A DNA stretch of 64,000 bases. It comes from JBFMEX01 sp040752215 (GTDB taxonomy: Bacteria > Pseudomonadota > Alphaproteobacteria > Rhizobiales > Hyphomicrobiaceae). A program made the translations under genes and the position numbers. How positions within the stretch are numbered: position 1 is the stretch's first letter; each line of letters starts with the position of its first letter. Positions 49,217 through 57,848 of the stretch are shown here, one piece after another. The stretch spans positions 62,001-126,000 of the forward strand of contig JBFMEX010000053.1 of the NCBI GenBank assembly GCA_040752215.1, given 5' to 3'. The notes under the pieces are model-generated. The model had not been told where the DNA came from, ran no database searches, and was given only the letters and a program-made list of their open reading frames with translations.

Positions 49217-51676
49217 TCACACATCGAGGTTGACGACGTTCAACGCGTTGTCCTGGATGAACTCGCGGCGCGGCTCGACGACGTCGCCCATCAGCTTGGA
49301 GAAGATCTCGTCGGCCTCGCCGAGATCACCGATCTTCACCTGCAGCAGTGTCCGACTTTCCTTGTCGAGCGTCGTCTCCCAGAGCTGATCCGGGTTCATC
49401 TCGCCGAGACCCTTGTAGCGCTGCAGGGTCAGGCCCTTGCGGCCGGCCTCGAACACCGCGTTCAGGAGGTCGCGCGGACCGTTGACGGGGATCGTATGGT
49501 CCTTGCGCCTCAGCCGTGCCGGCGCGCCATAGATCTCCTCGAGCGCGGCATGGCGCTCCCCAAGCCGGCGGGCCTCGAGCGAGGTCAGCAACGCGCGATC
49601 GAGGGCGTGCGCCTCGGTCACGCCGCGCACCTCGCGCTTGAAAAGGTAGCCGTCGTTGCCGTAGCGCCCCTGCCAGCCCTGCTCGGTCTCCTCGGCGATG
49701 CGATCGAGTCGGGCGGCGACCTTGCCCGCCACCTCGGTCGCCTTCGTGGTCGAGGCGAGCAGCGCCTGGTCGAACGCCCCGACGATCGCCGCCTGCTCGA
49801 CGATGGCACGCGAGTAGCGGGTGTGCAGCTCGTCGATCACCTTGACGATCGCGCGCGCCTGATCGACGACGTCGCGCAGATCCTTGCCGGCGCGGCCGGC
49901 ACCATGACCGGTCTCCAGCACCGCATCCTCGAGGCCGGAATCGATCAAGTAGTCCTCGAGCGCGCGCTGGTCCTTGAGGTAGGCCTCCGATTTTCCGCGC
50001 ATCACTTTGTAGAGCGGCGGCTGGGCGATATAGAGGTGCCCCTTCTCCACCAGCTCGGGCATCTGCCGGTAGAAGAACGTCAGCAGCAGCGTGCGGATGT
50101 GGGCGCCGTCGACGTCGGCGTCGGTCATGATGATGATCTTGTGGTAGCGCAGCTTGTCGATGTTGAAGCCACCCTCCTCGCCGCGGCCGATGCCGGTGCC
50201 GAGCGCGGTGATGAGGGTGCCGATCTCCTGGCTGGACAGCATCTTGTCCTTGCGCGCGCGCTCGACGTTGAGGATTTTGCCGCGGATCGGCAGCACCGCC
50301 TGGAACTCGCGGTTGCGTGCCTGCTTGGCCGAGCCGCCGGCCGAATCGCCCTCGACGATGAACATCTCGGTGTTGGCCGGGTTGCGGTCCTGGCACTCGG
50401 CGAGCTTGCCCGGCAGGTTGGCCATATCGAGTGCGCCCTCGCGCCGCGTCAGCTCGCGTGCCTTCCTCGCCGCCTCGCGCGCCAGCGCCGCTTCGACGAT
50501 CTTGCCGACGATGACCTTGGCATCCTTCGGGTGCTCCTCGAACCACGCCGAAAGCTGGTCGCCAACCACCGTCTCGACCACCGGCTTGACCTCGGAGGAG
50601 ACGAGCTTGTCCTTCGTCTGACTGGAGAACTTGGGATCCGGCACCTTGACCGAGAGCACGCAGGTCAATCCCTCGCGTGCGTCATCGCCGGTCAGCGAGA
50701 CCTTCTCCTTCTTGGCGATGCCGCTCTCCTCGGCATACTTGTTGATGATGCGCGTCAGCGCTCCTCGGAAGCCGGCGAGATGGGTGCCGCCGTCGCGCTG
50801 CGGAATGTTGTTGGTGAAGCACAGCACGTTCTCGTGGTAGCTGTCGTTCCACCATAGCGCGACCTCGATGCCGATGCCGTCGCGCTCGCCGCCGAGCATG
50901 ATCGGATCGGTGACGAGGGGATGCTTGGAGCGGTCGAGATAGCGCACGAATGCGCCAAGGCCGCCCTCATACACCATCTCCTCGACGCGTCGGTCGGCAT
51001 GGCGCGCATCCTCCAGCACCACCCTGACGCCCGAGTTCAGGAACGCCAGCTCGCGTAGGCGGTGCTCCAACGTCTCGTAGTTGAACTCGGTTACGTTGTG
51101 GAACGTCTCGAGGCTCGGCGTGAAGGTGACCTCGGTGCCGCGTTTGCCCTCGGCCGCCGGCCCAATGACCTTGAGCGGCGCCTCGGCGACGCCGTGGCGG
51201 AAGCGCACGAAGTGCTCATGGCCCTCCCGCCAGATCTTGAGATCGAGCACGGTCGAGAGCGCGTTGACGACCGAGACGCCGACGCCATGCAGGCCGCCCG
51301 ACACCTTGTAGGGATTGTCGTCGTCGCCTTCGCCGAACTTGCCGCCGGCGTGCAGCTGCGTCATCACGACTTCGGCCGCCGAGACGCCTTCCTCCGGGTG
51401 GATGTCGACCGGGATGCCGCGGCCGTTGTCGGAGACGGTGCACGAGCCGTCGGGGTTGAGGACGACGCGTACCTCGCTGGCGAATCCGGCCAGCGCCTCG
51501 TCGATGGCGTTGTCGACAACCTCGTAGACCATGTGGTGCAGGCCCGAACCATCGTCGGTATCGCCGATGTACATGCCGGGGCGCTTGCGCACCGCGTCGA
51601 GCCCCTTCAGCACCTTGATCTTCTCGGCGCCGTAGCTCTCGGCGCCGGCGTGCTTCTTGGCTGGGCTCGCGCTCAT
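49217..51676 (-). CDS. gyrB: DNA gyrase subunit B
   Basis: An 819-residue type II topoisomerase ATPase subunit. YEVVDNAIDEALAGF (ATP-site Asn), DNGRGIPVDIHPEEG, GGLHGVGVSVVNALS and the Toprim IVEGDSAGGSAKQARNR and MTDADVDGAHIRTLL motifs are canonical. The C-terminal KGLGEMNPDQLWETTLD is the GyrB hallmark, and it ends normally. It is the last gene of the dnaA-dnaN-recF-gyrB run. A 141-base gap to recF includes an AT-rich stretch that may be its own promoter. Confidence 0.97.
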   Translation of the reverse strand: MSASPAKKHAGAESYGAEKIKVLKGLDAVRKRPGMYIGDTDDGSGLHHMVYEVVDNAIDEALAGFASEVRVVLNPDGSCTVSDNGRGIPVDIHPEEGVSAAEVVMTQLHAGGKFGEGDDDNPYKVSGGLHGVGVSVVNALSTVLDLKIWREGHEHFVRFRHGVAEAPLKVIGPAAEGKRGTEVTFTPSLETFHNVTEFNYETLEHRLRELAFLNSGVRVVLEDARHADRRVEEMVYEGGLGAFVRYLDRSKHPLVTDPIMLGGERDGIGIEVALWWNDSYHENVLCFTNNIPQRDGGTHLAGFRGALTRIINKYAEESGIAKKEKVSLTGDDAREGLTCVLSVKVPDPKFSSQTKDKLVSSEVKPVVETVVGDQLSAWFEEHPKDAKVIVGKIVEAALAREAARKARELTRREGALDMANLPGKLAECQDRNPANTEMFIVEGDSAGGSAKQARNREFQAVLPIRGKILNVERARKDKMLSSQEIGTLITALGTGIGRGEEGGFNIDKLRYHKIIIMTDADVDGAHIRTLLLTFFYRQMPELVEKGHLYIAQPPLYKVMRGKSEAYLKDQRALEDYLIDSGLEDAVLETGHGAGRAGKDLRDVVDQARAIVKVIDELHTRYSRAIVEQAAIVGAFDQALLASTTKATEVAGKVAARLDRIAEETEQGWQGRYGNDGYLFKREVRGVTEAHALDRALLTSLEARRLGERHAALEEIYGAPARLRRKDHTIPVNGPRDLLNAVFEAGRKGLTLQRYKGLGEMNPDQLWETTLDKESRTLLQVKIGDLGEADEIFSKLMGDVVEPRREFIQDNALNVVNLDV

Positions 51677-51817
51677 CCGGGGACGGTCCTTCGTTGTTGT
51701 CTCGATTGATTTTTAGTATACCACGAAACTGCCCGTAGAAGCCGAAAAACAGCTCCGATCCGGACCTCGTCCAGCGCAAAAAATCACTTGCAGTGCATCA
51801 GCTTAGAGGCCCACCCG

Positions 51818-53002
51818 TCACCGCTCCGGCGTGACGCGGCCTTCCTCAACGCGCCAGAACCGCGCGCGGCCGACGAGCGGCTCGAAGGCGACAGTGTCGG
51901 TGCCCGTCATCCATGCCTGCGCGCCGAGCCGGATCAGCTCGGCATAGAGCCCGGCGCGGCGCTCGACGTCGAGGTGGGCGCTGACCTCGTCGAGCAGCAG
52001 GATCGGCGCGGTGCCATCCTGGCGCGCCGTCACCAGCTCGGCATGCGCCAGCACGAGACCGATCAGCAGCGCCTTCTGCTCGCCGGTCGAGGCGAGTCGC
52101 GCCGGCATGCCCTTCGGGCCGTGGCCGACCACGAGATCCGAGCGGTGCGGCCCCTCGAGCGTGCGTCCGGCCGCCCGGTCGCGCTCGCGCGTGCGCCGCA
52201 GCCGGGCGAGGTATGCATCCTCGACGTCCACCGCCGGGTGTAGTGCGAGCTCCGCCTCGAGCGTTCCCTCGAGCGCGATTGTTGCCCACGGAAACGGTCC
52301 CTCGCCGTCGCGGGCGCGGCGCGCGGCGATGATGCCGGCCAGCGCGCCGACCGCCTCGGCACGTGCCGCCGCGATCGCCACACCGGTTTCGGCGATGATG
52401 ATCTCGAAGCCTTCGAGGCGCGCGTTCTCGGCAACGCCGTCGGCGAGCAGGCGGTTGCGGCTCTGCATGGCGCGCTCGAAACGGCCGGCACGGGTGCGGT
52501 AGCTCGGATCGAAGCAGAGGATCAGCCGATCGAGAAAGCGGCGGCGCTCGGTGGCGGGTCCGGTGAAGAGGCCGTCCATGGCCGGGATCACCCACACCAT
52601 CTCGACGTAGTCGGCGAGCGCGCCCGAGCCCGACTGCGGCTCGCCGTCGATGCGCACGATGCGCGCCTTCCGATCGCTCGCGCCGCCGGCCTTGAGACCG
52701 GTGCCGATCTCGACCGCGCCGAAGGGGGTGTGCACTCGGGCCGCCACCGCCCAGCCGCCGCCGCCACCGGCCGCTGCAAGATCTCCGAACGGCGCGCGGC
52801 GCAGCCCCTGGCCGGGAGCGATAAGCGACAGCGCCTCGAGCAGGTTGGTCTTGCCGGCGCCATTGGGCCCGACGAGGACCACCGGCTCCGGCCCGGCTTC
52901 GAGGGTCACGCGCTCGTAATTGCGGAATCGCTCGAGCGTCAGGCGCTCGACCCACAGGCGAGACGAGGTGGCGGCGCGCGGCAGCGGTGCAGCTTCAGGC
53001 AA
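51818..53002 (-). CDS. recF: DNA replication and repair protein RecF
   Basis: A 394-residue SMC-like ATPase of recombinational gap repair. LTLERFRNYERVTLE is the family start, VGPNGAGKTNLLEAL is Walker A, STGEQKALLIGLVLAHAEL the ABC signature, and PILLLDEVSAHLD Walker B with D-loop. The ~18-residue start before RLWVERL is variable, so the true start might be internal. It lies between dnaN (120-base gap) and gyrB in the classic order. Confidence 0.95.
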   Translation of the reverse strand: MPEAAPLPRAATSSRLWVERLTLERFRNYERVTLEAGPEPVVLVGPNGAGKTNLLEALSLIAPGQGLRRAPFGDLAAAGGGGGWAVAARVHTPFGAVEIGTGLKAGGASDRKARIVRIDGEPQSGSGALADYVEMVWVIPAMDGLFTGPATERRRFLDRLILCFDPSYRTRAGRFERAMQSRNRLLADGVAENARLEGFEIIIAETGVAIAAARAEAVGALAGIIAARRARDGEGPFPWATIALEGTLEAELALHPAVDVEDAYLARLRRTRERDRAAGRTLEGPHRSDLVVGHGPKGMPARLASTGEQKALLIGLVLAHAELVTARQDGTAPILLLDEVSAHLDVERRAGLYAELIRLGAQAWMTGTDTVAFEPLVGRARFWRVEEGRVTPER

Positions 53003-53121
53003 ATTCGTGGCGGACTCCGATCAGCGTGTCGCCTCCGGGCGGCACGCGCAGCCTCAAACGCGCTCGCCTGCGATTGGCCCGACAAGGGCGCGCTTCCACA
53101 TCGGAGTAGCGCGCGCCCACC

Positions 53122-54240
53122 TCAAACCCGCATCGGCATCAGCACGTAGAGCGCGGCGTTGTCGGCGGTGTCGGTTACCATCGTCGGCGAGCCGGGATCG
53201 GCGAGCATGAAGCGCGCCTCCTCGCCCTCGAGCTGTCCGGCGATGTCGAGCAGGTAGCGGGCGTTGAAGCCGATCTCCAGCGGCGCCGCGCCGTAGCTGA
53301 CGCCGATCTCCTCGGTAGCGCTGCCGCCCTCGGGATTGTTGACCGAGAGTACCAGCTTGTCGGGGCCGATATTGAGCTTGACCGCGCGGCCACGCTCGCT
53401 GGCGATCGTCGACACGCGGTCGACGGCGCTCATGAACTCGGCGTTCGGTACCTTCAGCTCCTTGTCGTTCGACTGCGGGATGACGCGGCCATAGTCGGGG
53501 AACGTGCCGTCGATCAATTTGGAGGTCAGAGTCACGGTGCCGATCTCGAAGCGGATGCGCGAGGGGCTGACGCCGACCCGGATCGCATCCGAGCTGCCCT
53601 CGATCAGCCGGTGCAGCTCGTGCACCGTCTTGCGCGGGATGATGACGCCCGGCATGCCGGCGGCGCCTTTCGGCTGCTCCAGCTCGACCTGCGCCAGGCG
53701 GTGACCGTCGGTGGCGACCGCGCGTAGTGTCGGCTGCCTCGCCTTTTCGGCGGTGTGGAGATAAATACCGTTCAGGTAATAGCGCGTTTCCTCGGTGGAG
53801 ATCGCGAAGCGGGTCTTCTCGATCAGCCGCTTCAAGTCCCCGGCGCCGATCTCGAAGGCGTGGCCGAGGTCGCCGGCGGCGAGATCGGGAAAGTCCTCGG
53901 CCGGCAGCGTCTGCAGGGCGAACCGTGCCTGGCCGGCAGTCAGCGTCAGGCGCTCCTTGGCGGGGTCGAGCTTCAGCTCGACCTCGAGGCCATCGGGTAG
54001 CTTGCGGACGATGTCGTGGAGGATGTGGGCCGGCACTGTCACCGCGCCCGGCGTCTGGACGTCGGCGGCGACGCTCTCGATCACCTCGCGCTCGAGGTCG
54101 GTGGCCTTGAAGCTGAGCCCGTCCGCGGTGGCGCGGAGCAGCACGTTGGACAGGATCGGGATCGTGGTGCGTCGCTCGACCACGCTGGTCACATGCCCCA
54201 GTGCCCTCAGAAGCTCGCTTCGCTCGATTACCAGCCGCAT
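53122..54240 (-). CDS. dnaN: DNA polymerase III beta subunit (sliding clamp)
   Basis: A 372-residue replication clamp. It begins MRLVIERSELLRALGHVTSVVERRTTIPIL-type sequence, has ATDGHRLAQVELE and PRKTVHELHRLIEGS in the middle, and ends YVLMPMRV, all diagnostic for DnaN. The ATG at 54240 starts exactly at the family N-terminus. A 325-base gap separates it from dnaA and contains the dnaA terminator, so dnaN probably has its own promoter. Confidence 0.97.
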   Translation of the reverse strand: MRLVIERSELLRALGHVTSVVERRTTIPILSNVLLRATADGLSFKATDLEREVIESVAADVQTPGAVTVPAHILHDIVRKLPDGLEVELKLDPAKERLTLTAGQARFALQTLPAEDFPDLAAGDLGHAFEIGAGDLKRLIEKTRFAISTEETRYYLNGIYLHTAEKARQPTLRAVATDGHRLAQVELEQPKGAAGMPGVIIPRKTVHELHRLIEGSSDAIRVGVSPSRIRFEIGTVTLTSKLIDGTFPDYGRVIPQSNDKELKVPNAEFMSAVDRVSTIASERGRAVKLNIGPDKLVLSVNNPEGGSATEEIGVSYGAAPLEIGFNARYLLDIAGQLEGEEARFMLADPGSPTMVTDTADNAALYVLMPMRV

Positions 54241-54445
54241 GGCATCCGTTCCTCGACCGTCACCGGCGCGCCCACGGCCCACCGCCCCTCGACCCGATCC
54301 CGTCATCCCTCGATCCCGGTCCGGGACAGAGGGCGAACTCAACGCCTTGCAGGGAAGGAATCGGAAAGGGGCCGTCAATTGACCCTATGCAGCGCGGTTT
54401 TTCAAGGGGTGAACGCGCCCGCCCACCCCACGAGCGGGCCTGGAC

Positions 54446-54480
54446 AAAAACAGGAGCGGCGCCGTTTCGGGCGCCGCTCC
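54446..54480 (-). terminator. Intrinsic terminator after dnaA
   Basis: On the minus strand an 11-pair perfect stem (GGAGCGGCGCC/GGCGCCGCTCC, six-base loop, 54453-54480) is followed by TGTTTTTG. It lies about 85 bases past the dnaA stop. The core stem AGCGGCGCC is the same as in the hairpin after rpsT. Confidence 0.88.
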
Positions 54481-54565
54481 CCCCCGCTGCGAGCCCACTG
54501 CCAATCCCGCCTTTGGATGACAGTGGGCCCGTTGTCTCGTGGCAGGCCCGATGCCCACCGCAGCC

Positions 54566-56092
54566 TCAGTGCGTCAGCAGCTTTTTCAGCTCGTCGAGCT
54601 CATCGCGCAGGCGCGGATTGTCGGCCAGCTCGCCTTCGATCTTGCGAATCGCGTGCAATACGGTCGTGTGATCGCGATTACCGAAGCGCCGGCCGATCTC
54701 CGGCAGCGAGCGCGCGGTCAGCTGCTTCGCCAGGTACATGCCGATCTGGCGCGGCCACACGACCGAACGGTGGCGGCGTTGCGAGAGGAGGTCGCCCTTC
54801 GACACGCCGAAGTGACGCGAGACAATGCGCAGGATGTCCTCGATCTTGATCCGCCTCGGCTCGATGCCATGGGAGAGATCGCGAACCACCGTCTCGGCGA
54901 CGTCGAGCGTGATCGGCATGCGCATGTGGTGCCACTTGGCGTAGAGGTGCGTCACCGCACCTTCGAGCTCGCGGCCGTTCTCGGTCAGCCGCTCGGCGAG
55001 CAGGGTGACGATCTCGGGGGCCAGATCGAACGAGGGATCGCCGGCGCGCCGCTCGGCAATACGCTGCTCCAGCACGCGCACCCTGAGCTCGTGGTCGAGC
55101 CCGCCGAGCTCGGTGACGAGGCCGCGCTGGAGGCGCGAGCGCATGCGCTCGTTCAACCGGTCGATATGGTTCGGCGGCCGGGCCGAAGCGACGACGACCT
55201 GACGCCCGCCGTCGAGCAGAGCGTTGATGATGTGGTCGAACTCCTGCTCGGTGCGCTCGCCGTGCATGAACTCGAGATCGTCGATCAGCAGCATGTCGAT
55301 GGAGCGGAAGCGCTCCTTGAACGACGTCGGATCCTGGCTGCGGATCGCCTCGACGAACTGATAGCGGAAGCGCTCGGCGGTGAGATAGAGCACCTGCGCG
55401 TCCTCGGCGCGACGCTTCACCTCCCAGGCGATGGCCTGCAGCAGATGGGTCTTGCCGAGCCCGACCGAGGAGTGGATGTAGAGCGGATTGAAGCCCGGCT
55501 TGCCGCTCATCACGGTCTCGGCGACCTGGGTCGCGCCGGCGTGCGCCATGCGGTTCGGCGCACCGACGACGAAGCTGTCGAACGTATAGCGCGGATCGAG
55601 CGGCGAGCCCTCGAGACCGCCGGCCTGCGTGCGAGCCATCGTCGGCGCCTGGACGCGGATCGGGGCCGGACGCTCGGACGAGTTCTCGCCTGTTCGCGGC
55701 CCGGCGAGATGGGACTGATCGCGCGGCGGCTGCGTGTCGCTCGGTTGGATCGGCGCGCGCTGTACCGCGTTGCCCGGCTGGCGCAGCACCACCTCGACGC
55801 GCTCGGCGCCCTTGAACTCGGCCTGACAGCAGAGCAGGAGGTCGTCGGCGTAGTGGGACTGGATCCAGTTGCAGAGGAACTTCACCGGCACCGACACGCG
55901 AACCGTGGTGCCATCGAAGGCGTCGAACTCCATCGCGTTGAACCAGCTCGTGAACACATCCTCGCCGAGACGCGTTCTCAGCAGGGCGCGCGCCTTCTGC
56001 CCCTGGCCGTCCTTGAGACGCGGCGTCGCCGTGCGAGCGTCCGCACCAGTGCCTAAGGGAGCCGCTGCCCCCACCTTCTCGATCGTCTGCAT
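54566..56092 (-). CDS. dnaA: Chromosomal replication initiator DnaA
   Basis: A 508-residue AAA initiator. The N-terminal domain has RLGEDVFTSWFNAMEF. The AAA part has FVVGAPNRMAHA, SSVGLGKTHLLQA (Walker A), LLIDDLEFMHGE (Walker B) and RMRSRLQRGL (arginine finger region). The C-terminal DNA-binding domain carries RRHRSVVWPRQIGMYLAK, LTARSLPEIGRRFGNRDHTT, the DnaA signature. A Pro/Arg-rich linker lies at ~105-165. I choose the ATG at 56092 (MQTIEKVG); 56107 is also in frame. Confidence 0.97.
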   Translation of the reverse strand: MQTIEKVGAAAPLGTGADARTATPRLKDGQGQKARALLRTRLGEDVFTSWFNAMEFDAFDGTTVRVSVPVKFLCNWIQSHYADDLLLCCQAEFKGAERVEVVLRQPGNAVQRAPIQPSDTQPPRDQSHLAGPRTGENSSERPAPIRVQAPTMARTQAGGLEGSPLDPRYTFDSFVVGAPNRMAHAGATQVAETVMSGKPGFNPLYIHSSVGLGKTHLLQAIAWEVKRRAEDAQVLYLTAERFRYQFVEAIRSQDPTSFKERFRSIDMLLIDDLEFMHGERTEQEFDHIINALLDGGRQVVVASARPPNHIDRLNERMRSRLQRGLVTELGGLDHELRVRVLEQRIAERRAGDPSFDLAPEIVTLLAERLTENGRELEGAVTHLYAKWHHMRMPITLDVAETVVRDLSHGIEPRRIKIEDILRIVSRHFGVSKGDLLSQRRHRSVVWPRQIGMYLAKQLTARSLPEIGRRFGNRDHTTVLHAIRKIEGELADNPRLRDELDELKKLLTH

Positions 56093-56216
56093 GTTGTGCC
56101 CCCGCACCAGAACAAGATAAAGACCGGGCCCTCACCCAACCGAGCCATCGGGAACGCGCCACCGTCCGCTACGGCGATTTGGCGCTCCTTTCGACCCGGC
56201 TTCACGAAACGGGTGC

Positions 56217-56660
56217 CTAACCCTGCACCCAAGGGAGCCCGGCCACCTTCCAGCCGGACACCCGCCCTCTGTGACGATGGGCATCGAGCGGTCCCTCGAA
56301 ACCCTCCGTCACGTTGCGGCAGCGCGCATAGCCCGCTGCCACCATCACCTCCGCCGCCATGCGGCTTCGGCCACCCGACCGGCAGATGAAGAAAAGCTCC
56401 GCACTCCTCTCGACGCCTGCGCTGTCCAGTATCGTCTGCAGCCTGGCCGCGAAATCGGGGTCGATCCTGCGGTCCGGGAAGTTCTGCCACTCCAACAGCA
56501 CCACCTGCTTGCCGAGGCTCGAGATGTCCGGAAGCCCGACATAGGCCCATTCCGCTCGCGTCCGCACGTCGATCAGAACGGAGCCCGGGTCGGTCTCGAG
56601 ACGGGACCAGACGTCGAGGACGCTCACATCCTCGACCCTGACACCCTCACGCGAGCCCAC
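56217..56660 (-). CDS. Rhodanese-like domain protein
   Basis: A 147-residue single rhodanese domain. VLIDVRTRAEWAYVGLPD is the first conserved block, and LFFICRSGGRSRMAAEVM holds the active Cys at about residue 93 with a CRSGGRS loop (six residues, sulfur-transfer size), then GYARCRNVTEGFEG. It lies between rpsT and dnaA, 125-557 bases upstream of the dnaA start, on the same strand. A role in sulfur transfer or redox sensing is likely, its partner unknown. Confidence 0.9.
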   Translation of the reverse strand: MGSREGVRVEDVSVLDVWSRLETDPGSVLIDVRTRAEWAYVGLPDISSLGKQVVLLEWQNFPDRRIDPDFAARLQTILDSAGVERSAELFFICRSGGRSRMAAEVMVAAGYARCRNVTEGFEGPLDAHRHRGRVSGWKVAGLPWVQG

Positions 56661-57002
56661 TCCAACCCCTCCAAGAGCCGGGCCGACCTCGAGTCGGCTC
56701 AGGGAGCCGAACCGACGCGACCTGGATATTCATCCAGTCTTCCGACGCGATACAGACGGGCCGCTGGGTCGATCCAGCAAGAAAAGAAGACTTGTCGAGA
56801 AATGGCCCAGGATCCAGGGGCGATATACACGACCCAGCCTAGAACTACTGAACCTCGAGCACTCGGATACTCAGCTACGCTTCCGAGGACCCCTTCCCGC
56901 TGGCCAAGTTAACTAGACCTTAATGGCTCGGACCGCAACCCCCGCCACGAGCGGAGCGGGCATCCCCACGGACTGGGCCCTGGCTGTGCAAAAGTCTCAT
57001 GC

Positions 57003-57026
57003 GAATCCACACCACTGTGGAGAATC
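57003..57026. promoter_or_regulatory. Inverted DnaA-box-like pair with two GANTC sites
   Basis: GAATCCACA (57003-57011) and TGTGGAGAA (57016-57024, read TTCTCCACA on the minus strand) face each other around CCAC; each differs from TTATCCACA by one or two bases. GAATC at 57003-57007 and 57022-57026 are potential CcrM methylation sites. The 636-base gap 56661-57297 has no gene; GANTC also occurs at 56691 and 57189, and an AT-rich patch lies at 56907-56925. A replication or dnaA-control role is inferred. Confidence 0.4.
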
Positions 57027-57070
57027 CCGTTGAGGCGGATGAAAAAACGGCGCTGATGAATCCGGTCCAG

Positions 57071-57104
57071 AAAACGCGAGCGGCGCCTCGTGAAGGGCGC
57101 CGCT
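57071..57104 (-). terminator. Intrinsic terminator after rpsT
   Basis: On the minus strand the nine-pair stem AGCGGCGCC/GGCGCCGCT (57079-57104, eight-base loop) is followed by CGCGTTTTC. It lies ~195 bases past the rpsT stop. On the plus strand a T-run occurs at 57113-57119, but further from the stem. The stem matches that after dnaA. Confidence 0.7.
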
Positions 57105-57297
57105 GTCGATCAATTTTTCTCCTAGGGCCGTCACATCGATCAACTTGGCGGCGGCGTGCGCACCAGCGGTGAACGACGAACGATCGTCGAATCCGATGCT
57201 TAGTCGATCGTCTTACCGGTCGCGGCGCACCGGCCCTGCCATCCGCCCGTTGCGCAAATGTCACAAATTGGGCGCATCTACTAGCGACGGTGTCGGA

Positions 57298-57564
57298 TTA
57301 CGCCTTCATCGCCTTGATCTGCGCGGAAAGTCTGGAGATTTTCCGGCTCGCGGTGCGCTTGTGGATAACTCCCTTCTGGGCCGTACGCGCCAGGACCGGA
57401 GCAGCGGCGGCGAGCGCGGAGACCGCCTCGTCCTTCTTGCCGGCCTGGATCGCCTCCTCGACCTTGCGCACCTCGGTCCGCATGTTCGTGCGGCGCGACT
57501 TGTTGATCTCAGTACGGCGCTGCATCTGGCGGGTGGCCTTCTTCGCCGACTTGGTATTCGCCAT
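57298..57564 (-). CDS. rpsT: 30S ribosomal protein S20
   Basis: An 88-residue basic primary 16S rRNA-binding protein. MANTKSAKKATRQMQRRTEIN, KKDEAVSALAAAAPVLARTA and KGVIHKRTASRKISRLSAQIK are S20 sequence end to end. Linkage to dnaA is typical of Rhizobiales. The codons for VIHK contain a perfect TTATCCACA DnaA box (57360-57368), which is explained by the protein sequence. Confidence 0.98.
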   Translation of the reverse strand: MANTKSAKKATRQMQRRTEINKSRRTNMRTEVRKVEEAIQAGKKDEAVSALAAAAPVLARTAQKGVIHKRTASRKISRLSAQIKAMKA

Positions 57565-57848
57565 CGTTGCTCGGTTCCTCTATTGGGCACTGTCGCTGCT
57601 CGCCCTCGCACCGCCCCGGCCGCGTGACGCGGCCGACCCGGCTGGCGTGAGGGGAAATACGAGAGCCGCCCGGCGCGCGAGGCGGCGAGCGGTGTTGTCG
57701 TGCCGGTCGTATAGCCCCCGGCTTCCCCGGGGTCAACGTCCGGCCGCGCAGGAGGCGGCGCCGACCGGCCGGTGCCATCCTGACCCGTCGCCGATTGACC
57801 TTGCGCCGCTCCTCTACTAACGCTGGCCGCCGCTGGGGGGAGACGCGC

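Noticed and set aside
55440..55470. DnaA Walker A reading SSVGLGKT instead of GGVGLGKT as a defect
   Set aside because: As far as I recall, similar Ser or Ala residues occur in DnaA of related Alphaproteobacteria, so it is likely clade-typical.
57360..57368. Perfect DnaA box TTATCCACA (minus strand) inside rpsT
   Set aside because: It encodes the conserved VIHK of ribosomal protein S20, so the sequence is explained by the protein; it may still bind DnaA but is not evidence of an origin.
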